Source of the DNA: Brachybacterium sp. Z12
GTDB taxonomy: Bacteria > Actinomycetota > Actinomycetes > Actinomycetales > Dermabacteraceae
NCBI RefSeq assembly: GCF_014400405.1
Contig: NZ_CP060496.1
Coordinates: 186,001-250,000 of the forward strand
Length of the DNA stretch: 64,000 nucleotides
Direction: 5' to 3'
Under the pieces are notes generated by a model. The model was not told where the DNA came from. It saw only the letters and a list, made by a program, of their open reading frames with translations, and did not search any database. This document shows, piece by piece, positions 9,508-18,452 of the stretch. Each line of letters starts with the position of its first letter. The first letter of the stretch is position 1. The translations under genes and the position numbers were made by a program.

Positions 9508-10181
9508 GTGCGCGAGGTGGATCTGTTCACCCTCAGCTGGTCAGCGCTGCGCCGAGCCGTGGCACAGCTTCCTGACGCCGCCCTTGAGTGCCCCTCCGGC
9601 TGCGAGGGCTGGCGCGTCCGGGACCTCGTGCAGCACCTGAGCCTCCAGGCGCAGGAGCTGCTGATCACCCTCGCCACGCCCGCGGACACCTCCCCCACCG
9701 CCGACGCCCTCAGCTGGTGGACCCCGGCGCCGACCATCCCCGACGGCCGCTCCCCGGACGACGCTCTGCTCGCCCGCGTGGCCGATGCCCACGACAGCGC
9801 CGCCCAGGTGCGCGAGGGCTTCGAACACGTCGCAGCGGCCGCCGCCGAGCCGCGCAGCTCGCCCACCCCGACCTGCCGGTCACCGCCGGGGACAGGACCC
9901 TCACGGTGCGGGACCTCCTCGGCGGTCTCGTGCTCGAGGCGACCCTGCACCACCTCGACCTGATCGCGCCGCTGCCCGGCGCCGAGGCACCGCCCGCCGA
10001 GGGCCTCGCCGCCGCGCGGGAGCTGGTCGAGCGCAGGCTCCGGATCCAGCTGCCCGGGGACTGGACCGACGCCGAGGCGCTGCGGATCGCTACCGGGCGA
10101 GCGGAGGCGACGCCGGCCGAGCGCGCCGCGCTGGATGACCTCGGCGTGCGAGGCCAGATGCTGCCGTTGGCCTTCGGGTGA
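9508..10181 (+). CDS. DinB-like maleylpyruvate isomerase family protein
   Basis: About 224 residues of the maleylpyruvate isomerase N-terminal/DinB-like superfamily (TIGR03083 type), four-helix metal proteins that in actinobacteria often use mycothiol. The opening pattern LSWSALRRAVAQLPDAALECPSGCEGWRVRDLVQHLSLQAQELL matches the family, with His after VRDLV as a metal-ligand candidate. The C-terminal half has LVLEATLHHLDL. The frame breaks near 9,852 with one base missing in GAGCCGCGC. GTG 9,508 is chosen because GGGAGG precedes it at slightly long spacing; GTG 9,517 is the alternative. A single gene between divergent Gfo/Idh and the transporter. Function not resolvable. Confidence 0.75.
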
Positions 10182-10358
10182 CCCCGGCGGGCGGCACGGT
10201 GCGGGGCCGCCGAGGCGACGCCCCGCAGTGACCTCGCGCAACTCCACTGCCCGAGCGCCCCGGCCCGGGTCTATCGTGGGAGGCCACTCCACACAGCGGT
10301 GCCTGCGCTACGCGCGCACCTTCCCGGTGCATCGCCGCGGGCCCTGGAAAGGTTCACC

Positions 10359-11926
10359 GTGATCGACGCCCTCGAGGGGAGCCCGCTCCTCACGCTGTTC
10401 CTCGTCGTCGCCACGGGTGCCGTGCTCGGCGCGATCCCCTTCGGCCGGATCCGTCTCGGCGCCGCCGGTGCGCTGTTCACCGGCCTGGCCCTCTCCGCGA
10501 TCGCCCCTCACCTCGGCGCCGGCATGGAAATCGTGCAGACCCTGGGTCTGGCCCTGTTCGTCTACACCGTCGGCATCTCCGCCGGCGCGGCGTTCTTCGG
10601 CTCCCTGAACCGCCAGCTGCCCCTGCTCGCCGCGGCCACCGTCAGCACCGTCCTCGCCGCGATCACCACCCTCGTGCTCGGGCAGGTGCTGGGCCTGGCC
10701 CGGGACCTGTCCCTGGGCCTGTTCACCGGCGCGCTCACCGCAGCGCCCGCGCTCGATGCCGCGGCCCGGCTGACCGGCACCCCGGGACCGTCGGTGGGCT
10801 ACTCCTTCGGCTACCCGATCGGTGTGATCGTCGGGATCATGCTGGTCCAGCATCGTCACCCGGAACTGGCCCGGACGGAAGGACACCCCGGCCCTGGCCG
10901 GCGCCAGCCTGTCCTCGACCACCGTGCGGGTGCAGCGCTCCGTGAACCTCCGGGACGTCCCGCAATGGCACGAGCAGCAGGTGCGCTTCTCCTACCTGCG
11001 CCGCGAGGGCCGGGTGCGGGTGATCGTGCCGGGGAGGATCTCCTGGTCGGCGACGAGGTGGTCGCCGTAGGCATGCCCGACCCGGTCGAGGCGGTCACCG
11101 CAGCGCTCGGCGAGACCAGCGAGCGGCACATCGCACACGACCGCTCGCTCGTGGAGTTCACCCGCCTCACCGTCTCCAACCCCGACCTCGCTTCCCGCTC
11201 GATCGCCGAGCTGAACCTCCCGGTGCGCTTCGGCGCGGTCGTGACCCGGGTGCGTCGCGGTGACCTCGAGCTGCTGGCCCGCGACGACCTCGTCCTCGAA
11301 CCGGGGGACCGGATCGCCGTGGTCGTGGACCGCAGCCAGCTGGACGCCGTCCACTCCTTCCTCGGCGACTCCGACCGCAAGGCCGGCGAGCTCGATGTGC
11401 TCTCCCTGGGCCTCGGGCTCGCCCTCGGCGTCGCGCTGGGACTGATCTCCTTCCCGATGCCGGGCGGCGGCGCCTTCGCCCTCGGGCCCGCCGCCGGGCC
11501 GCTGCTGGTGGGCATGGTGCTCGGCGCGCTGCGCCGCACCGGCCCCGTGGTGTGGGCGCTGCCCGGCAGCGCGAACCGCACCCTGCGCCAGCTGGGCCTG
11601 CTGCTCTTCCTCGCCGGGCTCGGCCTCACCGCAGGACCTGACGTCGCCATGATGCTCGCCTCGCCCACCGCGTGGCGCGCGGCGCTGCTCTCCGCCGTCG
11701 TGGCCCTGCTCAGCTGCCTCGCACTGCTGGTGGCCGGGCGCTGGGTGCTGGACCTCTCCGCCCCGCGCGCCGCGGGAGCGGTGGCCGGCTTCCTCGGCCA
11801 GCCCGCCGTGCTCGAGGCGGCGAGTTCCAAGCGGGCCGACGAGCGATCGAAGCCGCCTACGCCACCCTCTTCGCCTTCTCGATCGTGGTGAAGATCCTGC
11901 TGGTCCCGGTCATCTGGAACCTCTAG
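10359..11926 (+). CDS. AspT/YidE/YbjL-type membrane transporter with RCK-like domains
   Basis: About 522 residues in the aspartate:alanine exchanger architecture: five or so membrane helices, a soluble pair of TrkA-C/RCK-type domains (two copies of the LEPGD/VVVD pattern near residues 220-350), then a second helix block (LGLALGVALGLISFPMPGGG). Three indels: near 10,843 (one extra base or two missing), near 11,033 (GGGG for GGGGG, VPGEDLLVG) and near 11,849 (DERxIEAAYATLFAF). GTG 10,359 has GGAAAGG at good spacing. The stop TAG at 11,924-11,926 lies in the target-site duplication of the IS481 element that follows, and the coding sequence is not shortened. Transport substrate unknown. Confidence 0.8.
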
Positions 11927-11946
11927 GTGTACTGATCGGGGACGTT
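11922..11946 (+). repeat. left target duplication and left inverted repeat of IS481 element
   Basis: TCTAGG at 11,922-11,927 is the target-site duplication, then the 19-bp left repeat starts at 11,928. The transposase stop codon (TAG read on the minus strand at 11,925-11,923) lies in the duplication, not in the element. Confidence 0.85.
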
Positions 11947-12909
11947 GATTAATCGCGAGAAGGGCGGCTGGTTACCGCAGGCCGTGTGGGGGCGGTGCTG
12001 GTTGTAGTGGTGCAGCCAGCCATTGAGCGCGTCGCGGCGCTCATGCTCGCTGCGGTAGCAACGGGCATAGGCCCACCCGTCAGCCATGGTGCGGTGGAAA
12101 CGCTCGACCTTTCCGTTTGTCTGTGGGCGGTACGGGCGGGTGCGCTTCGGGATGATCGACAGGACCTCGCACGTGTCGCGCCAAAGGTACGAGCGGTACG
12201 CACCGCCGTTGTCTGACAACACTCGCTCAATCGTGACGCCACGGTCGGTGAACCAGCTGGCGGCCCGACGTAGGACACCGACGGCAGTGACGGCTGTTTC
12301 GTCGTCGTGAACCTCGGTGTAGGCGACGCGGGAGTGGTCGTCGATGACGGTGTGTACGAATGCGTATCCGAGCTTTGGGTTGCCGTAGGCGTTGCGTGAC
12401 TTGTCCTGTGTCGCGGCGCGGTTCTTCTCGCCTTGGCGGCGGCCGACGTAACGCCAGCCGCCACCGTCGGGGATGTTGCCGAGCTTCTTCACGTCCACAT
12501 GCACCATCGATCCCGGATGGTCATGCTCATACCGGCGGATGGGCTCACCGGTTTCGCGGTCGACATAGGCGAGTCGGTTCAATCGGGCCGATCGCAGGAT
12601 TCGATGGACCGTCGACGGCGCGATGTTGAGTCTCGCAGCGAGCTGGACCGGCCCTTCCCGCAGACGCATCCGCAGGCTGACGCACCTCTTCGTCACAGTC
12701 TTGGGTGTCTTGCCCGGAGATCTCCGCGGCCGCGAGGAGCGGTCCTGCATCGGTTCGCCGGCGAGGTAGCGGTCGACCCAGCGCTTGACCGTCGGCCAGG
12801 ACACTTGGAAGCGGGCCGCTACTTCACTGATCCGCCACCCCTGGTCGACGACCAGGTGGGCAACTTTCAGCCTGTGGCGCGGGGTAAGGGCCGCATTTGC
12901 ATGGCTCAT
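11923..12909 (-). CDS. IS481 family transposase
   Basis: Intact 328-residue DDE transposase. Residues 10-60 form a helix-turn-helix (RHRLKVAHLVVDQGWRISEVAARF), and a second winged part follows (RLNIAPSTVHRILR). The rve catalytic core has VHVDVKKLG (first Asp), VLSDNGGAYRS (second Asp) and KRTRPYRPQTNGKVERFHRT (Glu), then the family-typical HHYNQHRPH. The gene reads out through the left inverted repeat. Its last codon and TAG stop are completed by the target duplication, so a functional stop depends on insertion at CTAG. IS870-type elements are known from the literature to use a similar trick (from memory). Sixty-three bases separate it from the upstream MerR gene. Confidence 0.93.
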   Translation of the reverse strand: MSHANAALTPRHRLKVAHLVVDQGWRISEVAARFQVSWPTVKRWVDRYLAGEPMQDRSSRPRRSPGKTPKTVTKRCVSLRMRLREGPVQLAARLNIAPSTVHRILRSARLNRLAYVDRETGEPIRRYEHDHPGSMVHVDVKKLGNIPDGGGWRYVGRRQGEKNRAATQDKSRNAYGNPKLGYAFVHTVIDDHSRVAYTEVHDDETAVTAVGVLRRAASWFTDRGVTIERVLSDNGGAYRSYLWRDTCEVLSIIPKRTRPYRPQTNGKVERFHRTMADGWAYARCYRSEHERRDALNGWLHHYNQHRPHTACGNQPPFSRLINVPDQYT

Positions 12910-13822
12910 TGAGGCTCACATCCAGGCGACGGCTCGACAACGCCGCTGGCCCCGTTTGCCGTGGCCGACAAATCAGTGCCGCTCGCGAACAGGGGCCTGC
13001 AGGGTGACGTGCCCCGTCGCGCTGTTGACCTGCCGATAGACTCCAAAGCTGGTCAGGTGTCGCTTCTCCAGCTCGGTCTCGATGAGGATCCAGGCATCCG
13101 CGATGCTCTCTGGGGGCACATCGAACGTGACCGTTACGCCTTCCGGGACCTCCGGTACGACGATCCTGCTGACCGCCTCAGATTCGGATTGCGTCATAGT
13201 CCCGGCCGAGACGGTGATCTGGTCGTCGCGCGTGCCGTCGTACAGAAGCACGATCTCTTCATCGGATTGCGGGAGACGCCGGTACAACTCGCTCACGGCG
13301 TGACCGATCTCGGTCTCATCAAGGACGGCGGTGCTCAGCCCCCAGAAATTGAGGCTGGGCAGTGCGGTGAGGGACAGATTCATGATGATCTCCATGGACT
13401 TGTTCTGGATGATGTCCAGCCGGTGCTGAACGTGGACCAGACGTGTTGAAGCCTCGGTGATCTCCCGCTGCAAGGCATCTACCTGGTGAATCAGAAGCGA
13501 TTCCAGCGTGGACTGCCCGATCTGCGGATCGAGCAGCTGCCCTATCTCGGCCAAACCGAACCCGAGCGCGCGCAGCTCCGTGATGGCTCGCACGCGCCCT
13601 AGCTGGCTGTCTTGGTAGCGCCGATAGCCGGTCACGGGGTCGGTTACAGCTGGGGTCAGCAACCCCTCGTCTTCCCAGTGCCGTAGCATGCGCCGCGAGA
13701 CACCGGTGCTATGCGCGATCTCTCCGATGCTCAACATGTCGACTCCCACCAGACCGCATCACACAGTGTCAAGGTCAAGGCTCCCAGAGAAAGTCACTCT
13801 ACTAACGTCTCCGGTCAGTACA
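11928..13822 (-). mobile_element. complete IS481-type insertion element with MerR passenger gene
   Basis: 1,895 bp bounded by inverted repeats TGTACTGATCGGGGACGTT (left) and TGTACTGACCGGAGACGTT (right, read inward), 17 of 19 identical, and flanked on both sides by TCTAGG. The NCTAGN target is typical of IS481 family elements. It holds two genes in the same direction, a MerR-type regulator (12,973-13,737) and the transposase (11,923-12,909). The empty site reconstructs to the tail-to-tail junction of the AspT-like transporter and a Gfo/Idh gene, whose TAG stops share one CTAG; duplication of the target restores both stops. Neither element gene is frameshifted, unlike many flanking genes. Confidence 0.9.
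12973..13737 (-). CDS. MerR family regulator with GyrI-like C-terminal domain (IS passenger)
   Basis: 254-residue transcription factor. Residues 1-70 are a MerR winged helix (SIGEIAHSTGVSRRMLRHWEDEGLLTP, then GYRRYQDSQLGRVRAITELRALGFGLAEIG). A coiled-coil linker of about residues 75-125 follows, then a GyrI/effector-binding-like domain ending VYRQVNSATGHVTLQAPV. The start is ATG 13,737 with GGGAG five bases upstream; GTG 13,749 is the longer alternative. On the minus strand TTGACCTTGACA at 13,778-13,767 gives a likely -35 box overlapping a MerR-like repeat, suggesting self-control. It lies inside the inverted repeats of the IS481 element, directly upstream of the transposase, so it may regulate transposition or be pure cargo. 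Effector unknown. Confidence 0.88.
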   Translation of the reverse strand: MLSIGEIAHSTGVSRRMLRHWEDEGLLTPAVTDPVTGYRRYQDSQLGRVRAITELRALGFGLAEIGQLLDPQIGQSTLESLLIHQVDALQREITEASTRLVHVQHRLDIIQNKSMEIIMNLSLTALPSLNFWGLSTAVLDETEIGHAVSELYRRLPQSDEEIVLLYDGTRDDQITVSAGTMTQSESEAVSRIVVPEVPEGVTVTFDVPPESIADAWILIETELEKRHLTSFGVYRQVNSATGHVTLQAPVRERH

Positions 13823-13828
13823 TCTAGG
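13804..13828 (-). repeat. right inverted repeat and right target duplication of IS481 element
   Basis: The right inverted repeat ends at 13,822 and TCTAGG follows at 13,823-13,828. The duplication also contains the TAG stop of the Gfo/Idh gene read on the minus strand at 13,826-13,824. Confidence 0.85.
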
Positions 13829-14985
13829 CGTGGGTGGCGCCGATGATGATGGTCTCGCCCTCCTGTGAAAGCACCGAGGAGGTCTTCTCGTAGAAGTGCG
13901 GGGCGCGCTCGGTGAGAGTGCCGGCACGGTAGTAGGGGCTCTCGGGAGGGATCGGCAGGTCGATCGTCCGGCGTTCGATCGCCGCCGCATAGATCGCGGT
14001 GACCAGCTCGATCGCGTCCTTGCCGTCCTCCCCGTCGACCAGGGGTGCCCGGTCCTCGCGGAGCGCGGCGATCACATCACCGAGCTGCCCGGTGTGTCCG
14101 GTGTGTTCGAGCGGGGGCCTGGCGTCCGCGAGGGACTCGAGCTCTTCGACCAGCTGCGGATTCCCCTCGGGATCGGGGAAGCCGTTGGAGCGCGCGATCT
14201 CGGCGACGACCTTCCAGGGCTGCGAGATCCGCGCGTGCTCGCCCTGGATCACGACCTCCTGCTGCTCGCCGTGGTGGACCACCGAGCTGGTCAGCTCGGC
14301 CAGGCCGCGCTCGTACTGCAGGATCGCCACCGACAGATCCTCGACCTCGGCATTGTCGTGCCCGGCGTTGGTCATCATCGCGGCGACGGCCTGGGGCCGA
14401 CCCAGCAGCCACAGAGCGAGGTCGATGTGGTGGATGGCGTGGTTCAGAGTGGGCCCGCCACCTTCCGACGCCCAGGTCCCGCGCCACCACAGGTCGTAGT
14501 AGGAGCGGCCGCGCCACCCACTCCGAGGCGATGCGGGTGTGGGCGACGCGGCCGATCTTCCCCGTCTCCAGCATGGCCTTCAGCCGTGCCATGTCATCGC
14601 GGAAACGGTTCTGCGCGATGACCGAGAGGAGCTTGCCGGAGCGGCGCTGGGCCTCGAGCATCCGGTCGCACTCCTCGAGAGACGGTGCCATCGGCTTCTC
14701 CACGATGACATTCACCCCGGCCGTGAGCGCCTGGATGGTCAGCTCGCAGTGAGTGCCCGGGGGCGTGGCGATCGAGACCAGGTCAAGGTCCTCTGTGGCG
14801 AGCATCGACGCGGCATCGTCGTAGACCCGGGCACCATTGAGGCCGTGCTCGATGCGCGCGGCCTCAGCCTTGGCGGGGGAGATGTCCGCGAGGCTGACGA
14901 TCCGTACGTCCTCAGGGAACTCCAGGTACGCGGCGAGATGGGCACGAGAGATGCTCCCGGTGCCGATGATCCCGATGGAGAGCAT
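13824..14985 (-). CDS. Gfo/Idh/MocA family oxidoreductase (third dehydrogenase of operon)
   Basis: About 387 residues. Rossmann motif GIIGTGSISRAHLAAY at the N-terminus, then IATPPGTHCELTIQALTAGVNVIVEKPMAP with the EKP lysine, and GGGPTLNHAIHHIDLALWLLG with the catalytic HxxD. A break near 14,515 has one extra G (TGGGTGG for TGGTGG), after which SEWWRGRSYYDLWWRGTW reads normally. It is the last gene of the operon starting at 18,089, 23 bp after the preceding stop, and ends in the CTAG where the IS481 element inserted, so its own stop survives but any downstream terminator is now displaced. Substrate unknown; ThuA neighbours point to keto-sugar chemistry. Confidence 0.85.
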
Positions 14986-15008
14986 GGGCGTGATGCCTTT
15001 CCGGAAGT

Positions 15009-16091
15009 TCAGCTGATGGTGGTCAGGTGCTCGGTCGAGGGGACCGCGGCAGGACGGGAGACGGTGCTCGCGATCTCGATCCGGGACCCGCTCTGCGAGG
15101 ACTCGAGCACCGCGTTCATCACCTCGAGCACGTGCTGGCCCAGCTCGCCACTGGCCCGCAGCTCCCTGCCACGCACAGCCATGTCCTGCAGGCCGATGCC
15201 ACGACCGGCCCCGGCGTAGCCGCCGTTCACGGGCAGGGATTCCCAGCCCTCACCGCCCAGGCGACGCACCGACACCTCGCCGTCGAAATGATTGGGATCC
15301 GGGACCGCGAGGGTGCCCTCGGTGCCGTGGATCTCGATCGGATGCGCCGAGGTGGCGACCGCGTCGAAGCTCATCACCAGGGTGGACAGCACCCCGCTCT
15401 CGTGCACCAGCACGCCGGTGACGTGGGTGTCGGTGCTGACGGGGATGGTCTCCCCGGCCCGGGGGCCGGAGCCGATGGTGCGCGTATCGCGGGTGCGGCT
15501 GGCCGCACCGATCACCGAGGCGACCGGTCCCAGCAGGGTGACCAGCGCGTGGATGTAGTACGGGCCCATGTCCAGCAGCGGGCCGCCGCCGGGCACGTAG
15601 TAGAAGTCCGGCTGCGGATGCCAGCGCTCGTGGCCGGGGCAGACCATGGTGGCCATCGCCGCGGTCGGCGTGCCGATCACGCCCTCGTCGATCGCGGCCC
15701 GCGCGGTCTGGGTGCCGGTGCCGAGCACGGTGTCCGGTGCGGAGCCGACGAGCACCCCGGCCGCCTCAGCGGCGGCGAGCACCTCGGCACCCTCCTGCAC
15801 CGTCACGGCGAAGGGCTTCTCCGAGTAGACGTTCTTGCCAGCTGCGATCGCCTTCAGATCCACCTCGGCGTGCGCCGCAGGGATGGTGAGATTCAGGATC
15901 GTATCGACCTCGGAGTCCTCGATGAGCTCGTCGACGCTCAGCACCCGCACCCCCTCGCGACCCTCGGCGGCGGCCGCGGCGCGGGCCGGGTCGAGGTCCG
16001 CGACGGCGACGAGCTGCACGTCCGGGAGCTGGTCGAAGCTGGCGAGATACTGCCGGGAGATGACTCCGCAGCCGATCATGCCCACCCTCAT
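15009..16091 (-). CDS. Gfo/Idh/MocA family oxidoreductase (second dehydrogenase of operon)
   Basis: Intact 360-residue enzyme. GMIGCGVISRQYLASF is the dinucleotide-binding motif, NLTIPAAHAEVDLKAIAAGKNVYSEKPFAV holds the EKP lysine, and GGPLLDMGPYYIHALVTLLGPV holds the catalytic region. ATG 16,091 overlaps the upstream ThuA stop by four bases (ATGA), which decides the start over a longer reading. Member of the Gfo/Idh - ThuA - Gfo/Idh - Gfo/Idh operon. By comparison with rhizobial ThuAB, which convert trehalose or sucrose to 3-keto forms, this set may handle keto-disaccharides or keto-glycosides; that is inference from the pairing. Confidence 0.9.
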   Translation of the reverse strand: MRVGMIGCGVISRQYLASFDQLPDVQLVAVADLDPARAAAAAEGREGVRVLSVDELIEDSEVDTILNLTIPAAHAEVDLKAIAAGKNVYSEKPFAVTVQEGAEVLAAAEAAGVLVGSAPDTVLGTGTQTARAAIDEGVIGTPTAAMATMVCPGHERWHPQPDFYYVPGGGPLLDMGPYYIHALVTLLGPVASVIGAASRTRDTRTIGSGPRAGETIPVSTDTHVTGVLVHESGVLSTLVMSFDAVATSAHPIEIHGTEGTLAVPDPNHFDGEVSVRRLGGEGWESLPVNGGYAGAGRGIGLQDMAVRGRELRASGELGQHVLEVMNAVLESSQSGSRIEIASTVSRPAAVPSTEHLTTIS

Positions 16092-16870
16092 CGCGTGGCC
16101 TCCGTGCGGACGTGATCGCCGTAGGGCTGCTCGGAGCCGCGGGCGGCCCACAGCATGCCCCGCTCGATCAGCGTGCGGACGTTCGGGTCCTCGAGCACCT
16201 CGACCCGGTGGCCGGGGGTGGAGACGAAGATCCGGCCCTCGCCCCACTGGCGGGTCCACAGCGCCGGGGAGGTCACCTCACGGTGCCAGGGGTCCCACTC
16301 GCGCACCTTCTGCGTGGTGGTGGCCAGCACGTCGATGTAGTCGTCGGCCAGCACCCAGTACTGCTCGGTGACCAGGTCGAAGTCGGTGATGCCCGCGGTG
16401 ATGGGATGCGAGGCCGCTGCCGGCAGCATGTTCACCGTGTGCGGCATGTAGTTGTCGGACTGCTCGCCGGTGCGCTCGTCGGGGTGCTTGCCCGGGTGGC
16501 AGCCGAACTGGCCGCCGATCAGGGTCAGGTAGTCGGACTCGTTGCGGTAGGAGTCGGCGATGCCGCCGTGCCAGCCGGCCATGCCGGTGCCCGCCTCGAT
16601 CGCGGCGCGCAGGCCCTCGAACTGGGGCCGCTCGATGGTGCTCATGGTGTTGCACTGGACGATCAGATCGACCGTGGCCATGTACTCCGCGTCGGCGTAG
16701 ACCGCGGGGGAGTCCTCGATGCGCACGGCGAAGCCGTTCTCCTCGAGGAAGGGGATGAACAGGTCGGTGGCTTCGACGGGCTGGTGCCCGTCCCAGCCTC
16801 CGCGCACGACGAGCGCCACCCGGGACGCGTTCTGTGCGCCGGTGGCGGCGGTGGGGGTCTGCTCGGTCAT
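16088..16870 (-). CDS. thuA: ThuA-like trehalose-utilisation domain protein
   Basis: Intact 260-residue protein with the ThuA fold, related to class I glutamine amidotransferases but lacking their catalytic Cys. Landmarks are VVRGGWDGHQPVEATDLF at the N-terminus, GMAGWHGGIADSYRNESDYLTLIGGQF, HPITAGITDFDLVTEQYWVL and FVSTPGHRVEVLEDPNVRTLIERGMLWAA. In rhizobia ThuA acts with the dehydrogenase ThuB on trehalose and related disaccharides. Both ends overlap their neighbours by four bases (ATGA), so the unit is tightly coupled with Gfo/Idh genes on each side. The natural sugar here may be xylan- or glucoside-derived. Confidence 0.9.
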   Translation of the reverse strand: MTEQTPTAATGAQNASRVALVVRGGWDGHQPVEATDLFIPFLEENGFAVRIEDSPAVYADAEYMATVDLIVQCNTMSTIERPQFEGLRAAIEAGTGMAGWHGGIADSYRNESDYLTLIGGQFGCHPGKHPDERTGEQSDNYMPHTVNMLPAAASHPITAGITDFDLVTEQYWVLADDYIDVLATTTQKVREWDPWHREVTSPALWTRQWGEGRIFVSTPGHRVEVLEDPNVRTLIERGMLWAARGSEQPYGDHVRTEATR

Positions 16871-18089
16871 CGGGTGCTCTCCTGGGAGGTGGGGGTCTGC
16901 GGATCGGTGCTCTGCCAGCTGGAGCCGTGCTCCGAGCTGGCCTCGATGGCGGTGAGGACCCGCTGCACCTGCAGCGCTTCCTCGAAGGAGGGGAGGGGTC
17001 GGTGCCCTCCCCGATCGCCGTGACGAGATCGGCGATCTGGTGGGTGAAGGTGTGCTCGTAGCCGAGCCCGTGGCCGGTGGGCCACCAGTTGGCGGCGTAG
17101 GGGTGCTCCGGCTCGGTGGTGAGGACGCGGGTGAAGCCCTGACGGCCTCCCGCGGCGGTGGCGTCGTAGATCTCCAGTTCGTTCATCCGCTCGAAGTCGA
17201 AGGCGACGGAGCCGGCGGAGCCGTTGATCTCCACGCGCATCGCGTTCTTGCGGCCCTGCGCCATCCGGGTCGCCTCGAAGGAGCCGAGGATCCCGGTCTC
17301 GAAGCGTGCGGTGAACAGGGCGACGTCGTCGACCGTGACGTTCTGGCGCTCGCCGGAGGTGTCGCCGCGGCCGCCCAGGCCCTGGGAGGTCCCCGCCGCG
17401 GGGCGCGTGGGGATCACTGTCTGCAGCGTGCCGGAGACCTCCGCGATCCGCTGGCCGGTCAGCCACTGGGTGAGGTCGATGATGTGGGCGCCGATGTCGC
17501 CGAGCGCGCCGGAGCCGGCCTGCTCCTTGTCGAGGCGCCAGGTCATCGGGGAGTCCGCGTCGGAGAGCCAGTCCTGCAGGTACTGGGCCCGGATCTGGCG
17601 GATCTCGCCGACGGCGCCCTCGCTGATCAGCTGGCGGGCGTAGGCGAGGGCCGGGGTGCGGCGGTAGGAGAAACCGCAGATCGATCGGCTGCCCTGCGCG
17701 CGTGCCGCGGCCGCGGCGGCGGTCATCTCCTCGGACTGCTCGACCGAGTTCGCCAGCGGCTTCTCGCACAGCACGTGCTTGCCCGCCGCGAGAGCTGCCA
17801 TCGCGATCTCGTAGTGGGTGTCGCCGGGGGTGCAGATGTCGATGATGTCGATCTCGGGATCCTCGACCACGTCTTGCCAGCGGGTGGTGTGGGAGGCGAA
17901 GCCGAATCGCTCCGCGGCCTCGGCGACCGCGCTCTCGGTGCGCCCGGCCAGGGTGCGCAGCTGCGGGGTCAGCGGCAGGTCGAAGAAACGATGGGCGTTG
18001 CGCCAGGCATGCGAGTGCGCGGCGCCCATGAAGCCGTAGCCGATCATGCCGACGTTCAGGGTGCCTGCGCGGGCTTGAGTGGGGGTCAT
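16867..18089 (-). CDS. Gfo/Idh/MocA family oxidoreductase (first gene of ThuA operon)
   Basis: About 408 residues. GMIGYGFMGAAHSHAWRN is the nucleotide-binding motif, ICTPGDTHYEIAMAALAAGKHVLCEKPLAN carries the EKP lysine, and GSGALGDIGAHIIDLTQWLTG carries the catalytic HxxD. The C-terminal part resembles myo-inositol or glucoside 3-dehydrogenase relatives. The frame breaks near 17,000, where a C run of the coding strand is one short (DPLPSFEEALQVQRV resumes). ATG 18,089 opens the operon; a GAAAGTTTC palindrome sits 23 bp upstream at 18,112, the position expected for an operator near the transcript start. Confidence 0.87.
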
Positions 18090-18108
18090 CGGTGAAGCAC
18101 TGCTCCTG

Positions 18109-18123
18109 AGTGAAAGTTTCGGA
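18109..18123. promoter_or_regulatory. GAAAGTTTC operator, ThuA operon side
   Basis: TGAAAGTTTCGG around 18,111-18,122 is a 9-bp palindrome (GAAA-G-TTTC), matching the centre of the 13-bp palindrome at 22,809. The 363-bp gap 18,090-18,452 between divergent genes holds no ORF of its own. It also contains GTCGAAAAGATTGCTAAACC near 18,334, similar to CCGAAAAGATTTAACTCG at 34,316, which may be a second operator near the GH3 promoter. Confidence 0.5.
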
Positions 18124-18452
18124 AGGGGTGAGCGGTGGTCTTGGAGGTTCGTACGATCTCGTGGCCTCGACGCGGCGTCTGCGCCGAGAACCTCCCCGAC
18201 CAGCGGGGAGAGTGGGTGTTGAGCGCTCTTCGAACGGGATCGCCGACGTGGAAGCGTTGTCCCCCCACCCTAGCGGAGGGAAGCTGTTGACCCCATGATC
18301 CTCGCTGTCGTACGCTCACGCCACCGAAAGCAGTCGAAAAGATTGCTAAACCTAGACTGAAACTGCCTCCGGGGCGTGCCTCGCGGCGATCGGGACCGAC
18401 GTTGTCGTCGGCCGCTCGTTCGCGACCGTCACGGGCCGTGCGAAGGAGCGTC

